Program-made: the position numbers and the translations under genes
The notes under the pieces: generated by a model
Database searches by the model: none
Told to the model about the DNA's origin: nothing
Seen by the model: only the letters and a program-made list of their open reading frames with translations
Shown: positions 54,952 to 64,000 of the stretch, piece by piece
How positions within the stretch are numbered: position 1 is the first letter of the stretch
Layout: every line of letters starts with the position of its first letter
Origin: Pseudomonadota bacterium
Lineage (GTDB): Bacteria; Desulfobacterota; Desulfobulbia; Desulfobulbales; Desulfocapsaceae
Length of the DNA stretch: 64,000 nucleotides
Reading direction: 5' to 3'
NCBI GenBank assembly: GCA_018821985.1
Contig: JAHJKP010000013.1
Coordinates: 62,001 to 126,000 of the forward strand

Positions 54952-56715
54952 TTAGCTCTCTTCGGTTTGTCCCTCATCAGTCTGTCCGCTTGCAGCGGCC
55001 TTCATGAGATCACCCAAGGTGGCAGGAGCTGCTGCGGCTGCAGCGGCTGCTCCTGAAGTTGCGGATGCTTCCTTTTTAGGAGCGGCCTGGCCTTCAGTAG
55101 CCGGTTCCTCACCATCACCTTCGAGAGTCTTGATGGAGAGGCCGATCTTTCTGTCTTTTGCCGATACGTTAATGACAATTGCCTTCAGGGTGTCGCCAAC
55201 CTGATAGACGCCGACAGGGGTCTTGATCTTCTCTTTGCTGAGCTCAGAGACATGGACCAGCCCTTCGATACCTTCCTCAAGCTGCACGAATACGCCAAAG
55301 TCAGTGACGTTTGTGATTATGCCCTCAATGACGGTACCGGATGGGTAGTTATTGTAGGCAGCCTGCCATGGATCTGGCTCAAGCTGTTTGATGCCGAGAG
55401 AGAAACGCTCGTTTTCCTTGTCAATCTTCAGGACAACTGCCTGGATGGTCTGGCCTTTGACATATTTTTCAGAAGGATGTTTGATCCGCTCAGTCCAGGA
55501 GAGGTCTGAGACATGGATCAGTCCGTCAATCCCGTCTTCGATGCCGATAAATACGCCGAAGTCGGTGATATTCTTAACCTTTCCTTCAATGATGGAGCCG
55601 ACAGGATAAGAGTCTGTGACCAGGTCCCATGGGTTAGGCTGCAACTGTTTCATGCCAAGTGAGATCCGTTTGGTCTCAGGCTCAATGTTCAGAACCATGA
55701 CCTCAACTTCATCGCCAACTGCCACGATCTTGGATGGATGGCGGGGTTTCTTCGACCAGGTCATCTCTGAGACATGGATCAGTCCTTCCACGCCTTCTTC
55801 CAGTTCGATAAAGACACCGTAATCAGTGATGGAAACAACCTTGCCCTTTGTTTTCTCGCCAATGGGGTAACGGGTGGTAACGGTTGCCCATGGGTCTTCT
55901 TTCAGTTGTTTGATACCGAGGGAAACGCGATCGTTGTCTTTGTCATATTTGAGAACCTTGACTTCCAATTCCTCACCGACCTTGTACAACTTAGCAGGAT
56001 GGGAGACCCGTCCCCAAGAGAGATCAGTGATATGGCAGAGACCATCCATGCCGCCCATGTCAATAAAGAGGCCGTAGTCGGTGATGTTGGTGATGGCGCC
56101 TTTGATGATCTGTCCTTCCTCAAGGATGGAGCGCATCTTCTCGCGCAGTTTGTTGCGATCTTCCTCAAGGATGGCCCGCCGTGAAATAACCACGTTGTTC
56201 CGTTTACGGTTAAACTTGAGTACCTTGAAGGAAAAGGTCTCACCGATGAGTGCATCCAGGTCTTTGACCGGGCGCAGGTCGATCTGAGAATAAGGCAGGA
56301 AGGCTGGAACGCCGACATTAACTGACATGCCGCCTTTGACTCTGCTTTCTATTTTACCCTCAATGGTACCGTTCTCTTCTTGAATCTTGGCAATATCTTC
56401 CCATACTTTTATGGCAATTGCTTTTTCCCGTGACAGCAGGAGTCCACCTTCGTCTTTACGACGCTCAATAAAGACCTCAAATGTGTCGCCGATTTGAAAG
56501 TCTTTACCTTCTTCCAGCTGGAATTCTGATTTGGCAACATAGCTTTCTGCTTTATCGCCAACATCAATCAGGACATAGCCATCGACAACGCCGATGATGG
56601 TGCCCATTGTTACGTCGCCAACATTTACGACGCTGCTGTTTTCTTCCATCTCAAAGAGTTCTGCAAAGCTTAACTCTTCGTCATTGATTGTTGTTTGTGA
56701 GAGTGCCTCTGTCAT
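54952..56715 (-). CDS. rpsA: 30S ribosomal protein S1
   Basis: 587 residues with six S1 (OB-fold) RNA-binding repeats. The last four are highly regular, each reading like GxVxxITDYGVFIELEEGVEGLIHVSEMTW followed by DPWA/NPWD linkers; the first two are more divergent, as in known S1. It recruits mRNA to the 30S subunit. The tail after about 545 is Ala- and Glu-rich low-complexity sequence (ATSGAAAAAAAAPATLGDL). The open frame runs 44 codons further up without homology to S1; ATG 56715 gives MTEALSQTTIND, a plausible start with only a weak ribosome site, common for rpsA. Confidence 0.96.
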   Translation of the reverse strand: MTEALSQTTINDEELSFAELFEMEENSSVVNVGDVTMGTIIGVVDGYVLIDVGDKAESYVAKSEFQLEEGKDFQIGDTFEVFIERRKDEGGLLLSREKAIAIKVWEDIAKIQEENGTIEGKIESRVKGGMSVNVGVPAFLPYSQIDLRPVKDLDALIGETFSFKVLKFNRKRNNVVISRRAILEEDRNKLREKMRSILEEGQIIKGAITNITDYGLFIDMGGMDGLCHITDLSWGRVSHPAKLYKVGEELEVKVLKYDKDNDRVSLGIKQLKEDPWATVTTRYPIGEKTKGKVVSITDYGVFIELEEGVEGLIHVSEMTWSKKPRHPSKIVAVGDEVEVMVLNIEPETKRISLGMKQLQPNPWDLVTDSYPVGSIIEGKVKNITDFGVFIGIEDGIDGLIHVSDLSWTERIKHPSEKYVKGQTIQAVVLKIDKENERFSLGIKQLEPDPWQAAYNNYPSGTVIEGIITNVTDFGVFVQLEEGIEGLVHVSELSKEKIKTPVGVYQVGDTLKAIVINVSAKDRKIGLSIKTLEGDGEEPATEGQAAPKKEASATSGAAAAAAAAPATLGDLMKAAASGQTDEGQTEES

Positions 56716-57115
56716 GGATTTTCGCTCATGCGGCCCCGGAGTGGGACCAAGTTGTAAGGGTTGATCTTTATCGTTTGTTTCGAAACGATGCTTGTGACGC
56801 ATACCGTATGGGAAAGAAAATATATTCCTTCTTCCATAAGGGAACATTATTATATAGCAAAAGAAAAATGGAAAGACAAGTACTTCTTGGTTGCACTGCT
56901 ATAAAAAGAGTACAAAAGGGATTGGATGAGTGATCGACCAATTTTTTCTTTACGCTTCACTACCCTCTGGAGTAAATAGGTAAAAATAAAAAATAGAAGG
57001 GGAATGGTGCAGAAGGAATGACTGTGTTGTGCACATTCTGTGCACGCCACATTTCATGATCTTTCATTTGCTGTTCTCATTTTTTTAAATCCTACAGATT
57101 AGGCATCCTATATAA
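56716..57115. other. Divergent promoter region of rpsA
   Basis: 400 bases between the rpsA start and the next + strand gene, AT-rich in the middle. Likely holds a long rpsA leader, which in other bacteria is a site of S1 autoregulation. No gene is convincing; no structure was assigned. Confidence 0.4.
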
Positions 57116-57703
57116 ATGGCAGAAATAAAAAGTACCATGGATATGGTTATGGAGCGGGCCGCTCGTATGGCCGCTCGTTCGGCTGGCGAGTCTGATTCTC
57201 AGGAGTTGGAACGTACAGGCATGCGTCTGGCAGCCGAGTATATTGGTCATAGTCTGGATGATCTGGGGCAGGCGCTTGCCGGGCAGGCAGCGACAGAGCA
57301 GATGGCGGTGCGCAAGGGGATGGCCCAGGCTCTGATGCGTAATATTGTCCTGCCTCGAGACGAGACCTTAATGGCCACGAGTCTTCGATCGATGCAGGGC
57401 CTTCTGGAAATGGAACGTTCCGCAGGGGATATGGTTGCCATCTGTGCGGAGTTGAAGCAGATACTGGAGCAGTATAATCAACATAAAGAGCAGATCAGGA
57501 AGCAGCTTGAAGATGCGGTGCGTGCCCAGCTTGATCAGAAACTCGGGGAACAGGGGGCTCTTGCAGGCGGCAGGATGTCAATGGATCCGGCAATGCATCC
57601 CATGTTTCAGAAAGAGTGGGTGAGGATGAAGACGGATCTGGACCAGCAATATAATCAAGCCCTTGATCAACGTAAAGGTATGCTTCTAGAGCGCTTTTCT
57701 TGA
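57116..57703 (+). CDS. Hypothetical helical protein, 195 aa
   Basis: Not recognised. Soluble and almost certainly all-helical, rich in Met, Ala, Gln and Glu, with a coiled-coil-like stretch at about 110-150 (AICAELKQILEQYNQHKEQIRKQLEDAV). No signal peptide. Its stop overlaps the start of the M24 peptidase gene as ATGA, so the two are translationally coupled and probably expressed together with the PIN-PhoH gene. Confidence 0.8.
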   Translation: MAEIKSTMDMVMERAARMAARSAGESDSQELERTGMRLAAEYIGHSLDDLGQALAGQAATEQMAVRKGMAQALMRNIVLPRDETLMATSLRSMQGLLEMERSAGDMVAICAELKQILEQYNQHKEQIRKQLEDAVRAQLDQKLGEQGALAGGRMSMDPAMHPMFQKEWVRMKTDLDQQYNQALDQRKGMLLERFS

Positions 57704-58806
57704 TGCCCCCCTATCTTCAGCGAATAGGCAAGATTCAGGCGCTATTGCGCCGAAGAAAGATTGATGGACTGTTGGTCAGTCAGCCGGAAAACAGGCGTTA
57801 TCTGAGCGGCTATTCGGCACTTGATCACGGGATTGCCGAGAGCTCTGGTCTCTTGTTGATTCCAGCCAAGGGCGATTCTTGGCTGCTGACTGATTTTCGC
57901 TTCAAGCTGCAGGCCGAGGCCGAGGCAGGTTTTCTGCATGTCGGCCTCTACCCAAAAGGGGTTCTGGCCTTACTCAGGGAGATGCTGCCGGATCTGGGGA
58001 TTCGTACCCTTGGTTTTGAAAGTGAGTATAGCCTCTATTCTTTTGCCGAAAAGCTGAAGGGGCTGGGCGCAAAGATTGGTCTGCAACTTCTCCCGACCAC
58101 TGGTCTGGTAGAAAAGATACGCCTGATCAAGGATGAGGATGAGCTTGCTAAGTTGCGTGCCTCGGTTGAGCTGAATGAAAAGGTCTTTGACGAAGTGTAC
58201 AGTTCCCTTGCTCCGGGCCAGACGGAGAATGAGATTGCCCTTGCCATTGAGTCCACCATGCGCCGAATGGGTGCGGAATCTCCCAGCTTTAACACGATTG
58301 TCGCCACAGGCCCTAACAGTGCCCTGCCGCATGCGGTGCCTGGTTTTACGGTAGTCGAGCGTGAGCAGCCCTTGATGATTGACATGGGACTGATTCTGGA
58401 TGGTTATTGCTCTGATATGACCAGAGCTTTTGTGCTTGGCGATCCGGACGACCGCTTTCTTGCCATCCATCGGCTGGTGCGCCGGGCTCAGCTTGCGGCC
58501 ATAGAGGCAATACGCGATGGAGTGGTGGCGGCGAAGGTGGACAAAATTGCCCGTGATATCATCGCGGCCGCTGGCTACGGTCAGGCCTTTGGCCACTCTC
58601 TGGGGCATGGTGTGGGTCTGGCCGTCCATGAAGAGCCGCGTCTTTCATCGCGCAACCGGAAACAGTTGCGAGCAGGGATGGTGGTGACCGTTGAGCCCGG
58701 TATTTACATCCCTGGCTGGGGTGGGGTCCGGCTGGAAAACATGGTGGTCGTCCGTGAAGATGGCTGTGAACTGTTAAACAAAAATTCAACTTGGCTTGAT
58801 ATATGA
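57700..58806 (+). CDS. M24-family Xaa-Pro aminopeptidase
   Basis: 368 residues. N-terminal creatinase-like domain (about 1-135) and C-terminal pita-bread metallopeptidase domain. Metal ligands: the two Asp in MIDMGLILDGYCSDMTRAF, His in FGHSLGHGVGLAVHE, and Glu in VTVEPGIYIP and RLENMVVV, so the dinuclear (usually Mn) site is complete. Releases N-terminal residues before proline, probably in peptide turnover. It is coupled by four-base overlaps to both neighbours (ATGA at each junction). Confidence 0.93.
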   Translation: MMPPYLQRIGKIQALLRRRKIDGLLVSQPENRRYLSGYSALDHGIAESSGLLLIPAKGDSWLLTDFRFKLQAEAEAGFLHVGLYPKGVLALLREMLPDLGIRTLGFESEYSLYSFAEKLKGLGAKIGLQLLPTTGLVEKIRLIKDEDELAKLRASVELNEKVFDEVYSSLAPGQTENEIALAIESTMRRMGAESPSFNTIVATGPNSALPHAVPGFTVVEREQPLMIDMGLILDGYCSDMTRAFVLGDPDDRFLAIHRLVRRAQLAAIEAIRDGVVAAKVDKIARDIIAAAGYGQAFGHSLGHGVGLAVHEEPRLSSRNRKQLRAGMVVTVEPGIYIPGWGGVRLENMVVVREDGCELLNKNSTWLDI

Positions 58807-60125
58807 ATGCTATGGGCGTACGCAAATATTTTGTTCTCGACACCAATGTCCTGCTCCATAATGCCGAATCTCTTACCTCCTTTGATGATAATTACGTTAT
58901 CCTGCCGATGACGGTTCTTGAGGAGCTGGACAGTTTCAAACGTCATAATGATGAATTGGGGCGCAGTGCCCGGCACGTGATCAGACAGATTGATCAGCTT
59001 CGTTCGCAGGGGTCACTGAAGGATGGAGTGACCATGGAAAACAGTGGCATCCTCCAGATTATTGTTGAGCGTAAGGAGATACCTGGGGTTTGTATCGATA
59101 TGTCCGTGCCTGATAACCGGATTCTGGCCGTGGCCAATTCTCTGCATTTGGAAGGGAAAAAGGTGATCTTTGTCTCCAAGGATATCAACGCCCGCCTGAA
59201 GGCGGATGCCCTTGGTATTGATGTGATGGATTTTGAGAAGCAGAAGTGTAACTTTGATGAGCTGTACACCGGCTGGAGAGAGATCCAGGTGGCAACCGAG
59301 ATGGTTGATCGTTTTCATCAGGGGAAGGGGCTGGAGACGGAAGGGTTTGATTTTCTGTTTAACGAGTTTGTTCTGCTGCAGGATGCATCGAACCCGAAAC
59401 ACTCAGGGATTGGCCGGGCAGTAGGGCCTAATAGCCTGGTCCCTCTTGATGGTAATTTTGAGAGTGCCTGGAATGTGCACTCGCGTTCCAAGGAACAGCG
59501 GATGGCCTTGGAACTGCTCATGGATCCAAAGATCAGCCTTGTCACGCTTATCGGTCAGGCTGGTACCGGCAAGACCTTGCTGGCCCTGGCTGCCGGACTT
59601 GAATGTGTCCTCCGTCAGCAAGGCTATGAAAAGTTATTGGTTTCCCGGCCGGTGATCCCCATGGGCAAGGATATTGGCTATCTGCCGGGCACAAAAGATG
59701 AAAAGCTCTCTTTATGGATGCAACCTATTTTTGATAATCTGGTCTTTTTGATGCAGAAAGATCATCACTATGAGGAAGGGACCGTGCAGCAGAAGGTGAG
59801 CAAGCTTTTTAAGGATCAACTGGTGGAGCTTGAGGCCCTGACCTATATTCGCGGGCGTTCCATTCCTAAGCAGTATGTCATTGTTGATGAGGCCCAGAAC
59901 CTCACTCCCCATGAGGTGAAAACCATTATCTCCAGGGCTGGTGAAGGCACAAAGATGGTACTTACCGGTGATCCGCAGCAGATCGATAACCCCTATCTTG
60001 ATTCCTCTTCGAACGGTCTGTCTTATACCGTAGAAAAGTTGAGAGGGGAGTCTCTTTATGGTCATGTGACCTTGAACAAGAGTGAAAGAAGCCCACTGTC
60101 GGCCATTGCCGCCCAGTTACTATAA
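58803..60125 (+). CDS. PIN-PhoH family ATPase (YlaK type)
   Basis: 440 residues. An N-terminal PIN nuclease-like domain (KYFVLDTNVLLHNAES with the first Asp, VLEELDSFK, DNRILAVA and KVIFVSKDINARLKADALGID) is joined to a PhoH P-loop ATPase with Walker A GQAGTGKTLLAL near 255, SRPVIPMGKDIGYLPG, Walker B VIVDEAQNLTPHEVKTIISRAGEG and sensor LTGDPQQIDNPYLD. PIN-PhoH proteins are thought to act as RNA helicase/nucleases. The name PhoH does not imply phosphate control here; no Pho-box was seen near it. The start overlaps the peptidase stop by four bases. Confidence 0.93.
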   Translation: MNAMGVRKYFVLDTNVLLHNAESLTSFDDNYVILPMTVLEELDSFKRHNDELGRSARHVIRQIDQLRSQGSLKDGVTMENSGILQIIVERKEIPGVCIDMSVPDNRILAVANSLHLEGKKVIFVSKDINARLKADALGIDVMDFEKQKCNFDELYTGWREIQVATEMVDRFHQGKGLETEGFDFLFNEFVLLQDASNPKHSGIGRAVGPNSLVPLDGNFESAWNVHSRSKEQRMALELLMDPKISLVTLIGQAGTGKTLLALAAGLECVLRQQGYEKLLVSRPVIPMGKDIGYLPGTKDEKLSLWMQPIFDNLVFLMQKDHHYEEGTVQQKVSKLFKDQLVELEALTYIRGRSIPKQYVIVDEAQNLTPHEVKTIISRAGEGTKMVLTGDPQQIDNPYLDSSSNGLSYTVEKLRGESLYGHVTLNKSERSPLSAIAAQLL

Positions 60126-60151
60126 AAACAAACCTGAATCGTACAAAAATT

Positions 60152-60487
60152 ATGCGCCAATATGTCATTGATGATCTGTCCCCCATGGAGCGGGATAATA
60201 TAGATTCGTATCTCAAACGCACCTTGCCGCGAGGACCCATGATCGGTATTTATTGGATCGTTCTGCCACCAGAGATACTCTCCGAGCTGCAACGGGCGCA
60301 TGTGGAAAAATGCGGTCCTTATTATTGCGGGGTTGAGGTGGGGAAGAATGCCGTCTGTTTTGAGATGCTGGTTCGCAGTAATGCAAACCTGCATTGTGAT
60401 TGTATCGCCCATGCAAGCCCTGCCCAGCGTCAATTTATCCTTGATCTGGCCGATAAAATGCTGGCTGAAGAGTTAATCCGGTCATAA
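60152..60487 (+). CDS. Hypothetical protein, 111 aa
   Basis: Not recognised. Soluble, mixed helix/strand, no signal peptide. Several Cys and His (KCGPYYCGVEVGKNAVCFEML and NANLHCDCIAHASP) might bind a metal, but no standard finger is formed. It follows the PIN-PhoH gene by 26 bases and precedes aconitase by 54; probably the end of the peptidase/PhoH transcription unit. Confidence 0.75.
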   Translation: MRQYVIDDLSPMERDNIDSYLKRTLPRGPMIGIYWIVLPPEILSELQRAHVEKCGPYYCGVEVGKNAVCFEMLVRSNANLHCDCIAHASPAQRQFILDLADKMLAEELIRS

Positions 60488-60541
60488 ACTATAAAATTAT
60501 AAAATATTCCTTGCTAAGGTGAAAACTTTTTTGGAGAGATT

Positions 60542-62806
60542 ATGAGTAGTTCAGTTGATTCGACCCCCCAGTTTATTGAAATGGTGTATCAGAAAATGGA
60601 CACCAATATTGCCATGGTTAAAAAACGGCTGGGGCGTCCTTTAACCTATGGCGAGAAGCTCCTTTATGGGCATCTTGACAATGCGATGGAGGCGGAGCTT
60701 GACGCTGGTGTTTCCTATGTCAAGACCTGCCCGGATCGGATTGCCTTGCAGGATGCGACAGCCCAGATGGCAATCCTGCAGTTTATGCTGGCAAGTAAAG
60801 ATGAGGCCGCAGTGCCGGTTACGGTCCACTGTGATCATCTAATTCGGGCGCAGAAAGGGGCTGACGGGGATCTGCATACTGCCCGTGTCGAGAACCGTGA
60901 AGTGTATGATTTCCTGGCCTCCGCTTCTCAGCGCTATGGTTTTGGCTGCTGGCTGCCGGGCGCCGGTATTATTCATCAGGTGGTGATGGAACAGTATGGA
61001 TTTCCCGGGCTGATGATGCTGGGTACCGACTCCCATACCCCGAACGCCGGTGGTATCGGGGCCTTTGCCTCAGGCGTGGGCGGAGCCGATGCGGTTGATG
61101 TTATGGTTGGCATGCCCTGGGAGGTGCTTCATCCTCGTTTTGTGGGGGTCCGGCTCACGGGTCAGTTGCAGGGCTGGGCCGCGCCCAAGGATGTGATCTT
61201 AAGGCTTCTTGGCATGCTCACTTGTTCAGGGGGTACCAATCGGGTTTTTGAATATTTCGGCCCAGGCGCTGCCTCTCTTTCCTGCACCGGGAAGGCCACC
61301 ATCTGTAATATGGGTGCTGAACTGGGTGCCACCACCTCGGTCTTTCCTTATGATGAGCATATGGCATCCTATCTCCAAGCCTGTGGTCGTGAGGAGGCCG
61401 CAACACTTGCTGATAAATATGTGCATCTGCTGCAGGCCGACCCGGAAGTCCTGGCCAATCCTGAAAAATATTATGATCAGATTATTGAGATTGATCTTGC
61501 CAGCCTTGAACCCCATCTGGTCGGTCCCCATTCGCCGGATCTGGCGGTGACGGTCTCAAACATGAAAGAGTATGTGGAAAAGGGTGGACATCCTGCCAAT
61601 GTGACCTATGCGCTGGTTGGTTCCTGCACCAATTCCTCTTATGAGGATATGGGGCGTCTGGCGGCCATGGCTGAACAGATAGCAGCGAAAGGATTGAAGC
61701 TGAAGATTCCGATGCTTGTAACACCAGGTTCCGAGCAGGTGCGTGCCACCCTTGAGCGTGATGGGCAGATTGCCAAACTCGAAGCCATTGGCGCTACCGT
61801 GCTGGCCAATGCCTGCGGCCCCTGTATCGGTCAATGGACCAGGCAGGGGATTGAGCCAGGTTTCAAGAATTCCATTGTTACCTCCTACAACCGTAATTTC
61901 CCTAAACGCAATGATGGGAACGTCGGTACCTGCGGTTTTATTGCCAGTCCTGAGACCTGTCTGGCCTATGCCATGTTTGGAACTTTTAATGTAAACCCCT
62001 TTACTGCTGAGTTGCAGGCGGCCGATGGCACCTCTTTTGTCCTGACTCCTCCCGGGAAGGTGCCGGAAGTGCCGCTCCATGGTCTTGTTCGTGATGAAGC
62101 GGGCTTTCTGGCACCCCCTGAGGAAAGAACAACTGTTATGGTGCAGGTGGCACCGGATTCTGAACGTCTGGCTCTGCTCTTCCCTTTTGCTCCCTGGGAG
62201 GGGTCTGATTGGAAAGGGTTACGTTTGTTGATGAAGGCTAAGGGTAAGTGTACCACCGATCATATCTCCCCTGCGGGGCCCTGGCTGCGTTTTCGCGGGC
62301 ATCTGGATAACATCTCCGGCAACATGTTCAGTGGGGCCACGAATGCCTTTACCGGTGAGACCGGTATCGGCCTGAATCAGCTGACGGGTGAGCGACTGCC
62401 CTATAATGAGATCGCCCGGGCCTATACTGCTGCCCATGAAAACTGGCTGGTGGTTGGTGATACCAATTATGGAGAGGGCTCTTCGAGGGAACATGCGGCC
62501 ATGAGTCCTCGGCATATGGGGGGGCGCGTGGTGATTACCCGCTCTTTTGCCCGCATTCATGAGACCAATCTAAAAAAACAGGGGATGCTGCCGTTGACCT
62601 TTGTCGATGGTGCAGACTATGACTTGATTCAGGAGGCTGACCGGGTTGATATTCTGGGCCTGACAGAACTAGCACCCGGATCCACAGTGACAGCCGTGTG
62701 TCATCATGCGGATGGCTCAGAATCTGTTATATCTTTGAACCATTCCCTTAATGACGAGCAGATTTCCTGGTTTAAGGCGGGTTCTGCCCTGAATTTTTTA
62801 CGTTAG
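60542..62806 (+). CDS. Aconitate hydratase, mitochondrial-like type
   Basis: 754 residues. Interconverts citrate and isocitrate in the TCA cycle. The three [4Fe-4S] ligands are C362 (GSCTNSSYED), C425 and C428 (ACGPCIGQW). GTDSHTPNAGGIG (active-site Asp/His) lies near 160; the swivel domain contains SSREHAAMSPRHMGG. Length and arrangement match the aconitase family found in mitochondria and several anaerobic bacteria rather than E. coli AcnA (890) or AcnB. TTGGAGAG precedes the ATG. Confidence 0.96.
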   Translation: MSSSVDSTPQFIEMVYQKMDTNIAMVKKRLGRPLTYGEKLLYGHLDNAMEAELDAGVSYVKTCPDRIALQDATAQMAILQFMLASKDEAAVPVTVHCDHLIRAQKGADGDLHTARVENREVYDFLASASQRYGFGCWLPGAGIIHQVVMEQYGFPGLMMLGTDSHTPNAGGIGAFASGVGGADAVDVMVGMPWEVLHPRFVGVRLTGQLQGWAAPKDVILRLLGMLTCSGGTNRVFEYFGPGAASLSCTGKATICNMGAELGATTSVFPYDEHMASYLQACGREEAATLADKYVHLLQADPEVLANPEKYYDQIIEIDLASLEPHLVGPHSPDLAVTVSNMKEYVEKGGHPANVTYALVGSCTNSSYEDMGRLAAMAEQIAAKGLKLKIPMLVTPGSEQVRATLERDGQIAKLEAIGATVLANACGPCIGQWTRQGIEPGFKNSIVTSYNRNFPKRNDGNVGTCGFIASPETCLAYAMFGTFNVNPFTAELQAADGTSFVLTPPGKVPEVPLHGLVRDEAGFLAPPEERTTVMVQVAPDSERLALLFPFAPWEGSDWKGLRLLMKAKGKCTTDHISPAGPWLRFRGHLDNISGNMFSGATNAFTGETGIGLNQLTGERLPYNEIARAYTAAHENWLVVGDTNYGEGSSREHAAMSPRHMGGRVVITRSFARIHETNLKKQGMLPLTFVDGADYDLIQEADRVDILGLTELAPGSTVTAVCHHADGSESVISLNHSLNDEQISWFKAGSALNFLR

Positions 62807-62841
62807 CAGGAGTCCCTGAATAGGGCATGCCTGGAGTAATG

Positions 62842-64000
62842 ATGCATACATTGACCCTGGAAAATATCCAACTGCCGTCTCCGCCCGTTATTGCCTTGCG
62901 TATTCTTGAGGCGGTTAAAAAAGGTGACGCCTCTTTTGGTGAGTTGGCCCAGATTATTCTGGCCGATCCCGCGTTGACTGCCAAGATATTGAAGGTTGCC
63001 AATTCTTCATTCTACAGTATGCCGAATACGGTTAATACCATAGAAAAGGCCCTGTCGGTGCTCGGCATGAATGTTACCAAGAATATAGCCCTCTCTTTTG
63101 TGATTGCCAAGGAAATGACGGGCAGCGAGAGTGAAGGGTTTAACTTTGGCTATTTCTGGAAACGGGCGGTGACCACTGCGGTGGCTGCTGAACTGTTGGC
63201 CTCCTTGCTCCGGTACAAGAATGAGGATCTTTTTGTCTCGGCCTTGCTTCAGGATATTGGGATGTTGGTTGTTTACCTATGTCGACCCAATGAGTATCGG
63301 CAGGTATTGGATGAAAAAAGGGTGACCGAAGCCTCGGTTCTTGGGAGTGAGCGGAAGATCTTTGGCTTTGACCACCAGGAGGTGGGAGCTAAGTTATTAA
63401 CTGTATGGGATTTACCTAAAAGTATCTCGACCATAATTCGCTATCATCATGCAAGTGACTGTCCTAAAGGAGTCAGGATGCAGGTTGATATTATGCGCTG
63501 GTCAAACATGCTTTCCTCAATATATTATGGTTCACGGAGTGTGGAGAAGGTGCAGAGGCTTAAGGCTGAAATTTGTCCCAGCTTCAGGGTCAATGCTGAT
63601 GATATAGATACCCTGATTGATAGTGTGGCGAAAAAAAGTATCGAGATTCTCTCTTTCTTCGAGATCGACCCTGGTGAGATGAAACCTTTCTCCCATATGC
63701 TTCAGGAGGCGAACGAGGAGCTGCGTCGGATCAATTTGTCCTATGAGCAGGTGGTCATGCAGGCGAAACAGGCACGGAAGAAGGCAGAAGACTTGGCGGC
63801 CGAGCTGCTGGAGGCTAATAGCAAGCTGAGGGTTCTGGCCTTTCGTGACGGTCTGACAGACCTTTATAATTATCGTTATTTTCAGGAGTTGATGGAGAGG
63901 GAGACGAACCGGGCCGCGCGCTACCATCTCCCTCTGTCTCTTATGCTTTTTGATATTGATCGCTTTAAAGAGGTCAATGACACCTACGGACATTCTGCCG
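62842..64000 (+). CDS. HDOD-GGDEF signalling protein (3' truncated by window end)
   Basis: The frame is open to the window edge, giving at least 386 residues. An HDOD domain spans about 6-205 ([55 protein letters not shown] and the [16 protein letters not shown]...[10 protein letters not shown] helices). A coiled coil follows (about 300-335, [29 protein letters not shown]), then the beginning of a GGDEF domain ([18 protein letters not shown]...[20 protein letters not shown]). The metal Asp of FDID is present, but the GGDEF motif itself is beyond the window. Three ATGs are possible (62827, 62839, 62842); GGAG at 62833-62836 favours 62842. Confidence 0.9.
   Translation, partial: MHTLTLENIQLPSPPVIALRILEAVKKGDASFGELAQIILADPALTAKILKVANSSFYSMPNTVNTIEKALSVLGMNVTKNIALSFVIAKEMTGSESEGFNFGYFWKRAVTTAVAAELLASLLRYKNEDLFVSALLQDIGMLVVYLCRPNEYRQVLDEKRVTEASVLGSERKIFGFDHQEVGAKLLTVWDLPKSISTIIRYHHASDCPKGVRMQVDIMRWSNMLSSIYYGSRSVEKVQRLKAEICPSFRVNADDIDTLIDSVAKKSIEILSFFEIDPGEMKPFSHMLQEANEELRRINLSYEQVVMQAKQARKKAEDLAAELLEANSKLRVLAFRDGLTDLYNYRYFQELMERETNRAARYHLPLSLMLFDIDRFKEVNDTYGHSA

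Noticed and set aside
58803-60125. PIN-PhoH gene as a member of the phosphate regulon
   Set aside because: No TCCTAAY repeat lies upstream, and it is embedded by overlap in an unrelated transcription unit.

Overview
The window reads as a chromosomal segment of a sulfate-reducer-like deltaproteobacterium (Desulfobacterota; Desulfobulbales is my best guess). This is inferred from the mix of a periplasmic/membrane-facing [NiFe] hydrogenase with a full hyp maturation set, an octaheme cytochrome c, long-form PstC/PstA permeases, a mitochondrial-type aconitase, HDOD/GGDEF and cNMP-binding/DUF4388 signalling proteins and moderate GC. No rRNA, tRNA, CRISPR array, transposase or integrase was found in the window.

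Layout. 1-7062 (+ strand, one - strand gene): tail of a DEAD-box RNA helicase, an ABC-F ATPase, a small unknown protein, an endonuclease/exonuclease/phosphatase-family protein (-), hemC and a solitary MmeI-like single-chain restriction-modification enzyme. 7079-18314 (- strand): one long hydrogenase operon in transcription order small subunit, large subunit, cytochrome b, hypF, hypC, [two AT-rich cassette genes], hypD, hypE, maturation protease, hypA, hypB. A TTGACA-18-TATCAT promoter framed by two copies of a near-identical palindrome lies directly upstream. The two cassette genes between hypC and hypD are each followed by an attC-like recombination site, so they look like integron gene cassettes lodged in the middle of a metabolic operon; this is the most unusual structure in the window.

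18481-29683: pcnB, a nitronate-monooxygenase-like flavoprotein, hisS, aspS, phoR, znuA-like and a ClC channel with CBS and TrkA-C domains. 30269-36511 (-): a chemoreceptor, an EAL-CBS-GGDEF protein and a porin. 36877-44404 (+): pstS-pstC-pstA-pstB-phoU-phoB, the phosphate regulon; its sensor phoR is about 10 kb upstream of pstS and about 17 kb from phoB, and 11-bp direct repeats (Pho-box-like) precede both pstS and phoR. 44583-56715 (mostly -): cNMP-binding/DUF4388 protein, octaheme cytochrome, HerA-like ATPase, NYN-cold-shock protein, guaA, guaB, a YrdC-family protein (+), an HU/IHF protein and rpsA. 57116-64000 (+): a tightly packed group of an unknown helical protein, an M24 peptidase and a PIN-PhoH ATPase, then a small unknown protein, aconitase, and an HDOD-GGDEF protein cut off by the window end.

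A family of short interspersed repeats with conserved inverted ends (GGAGCCGTTACAAAATAA and its complement) and variable middles occurs at five or six intergenic places, filling two spacers of the pst operon and ending close to the ribosome binding site of the next gene. Start codons below were chosen by Shine-Dalgarno position and family N-termini; residue positions are counts or estimates made by eye.
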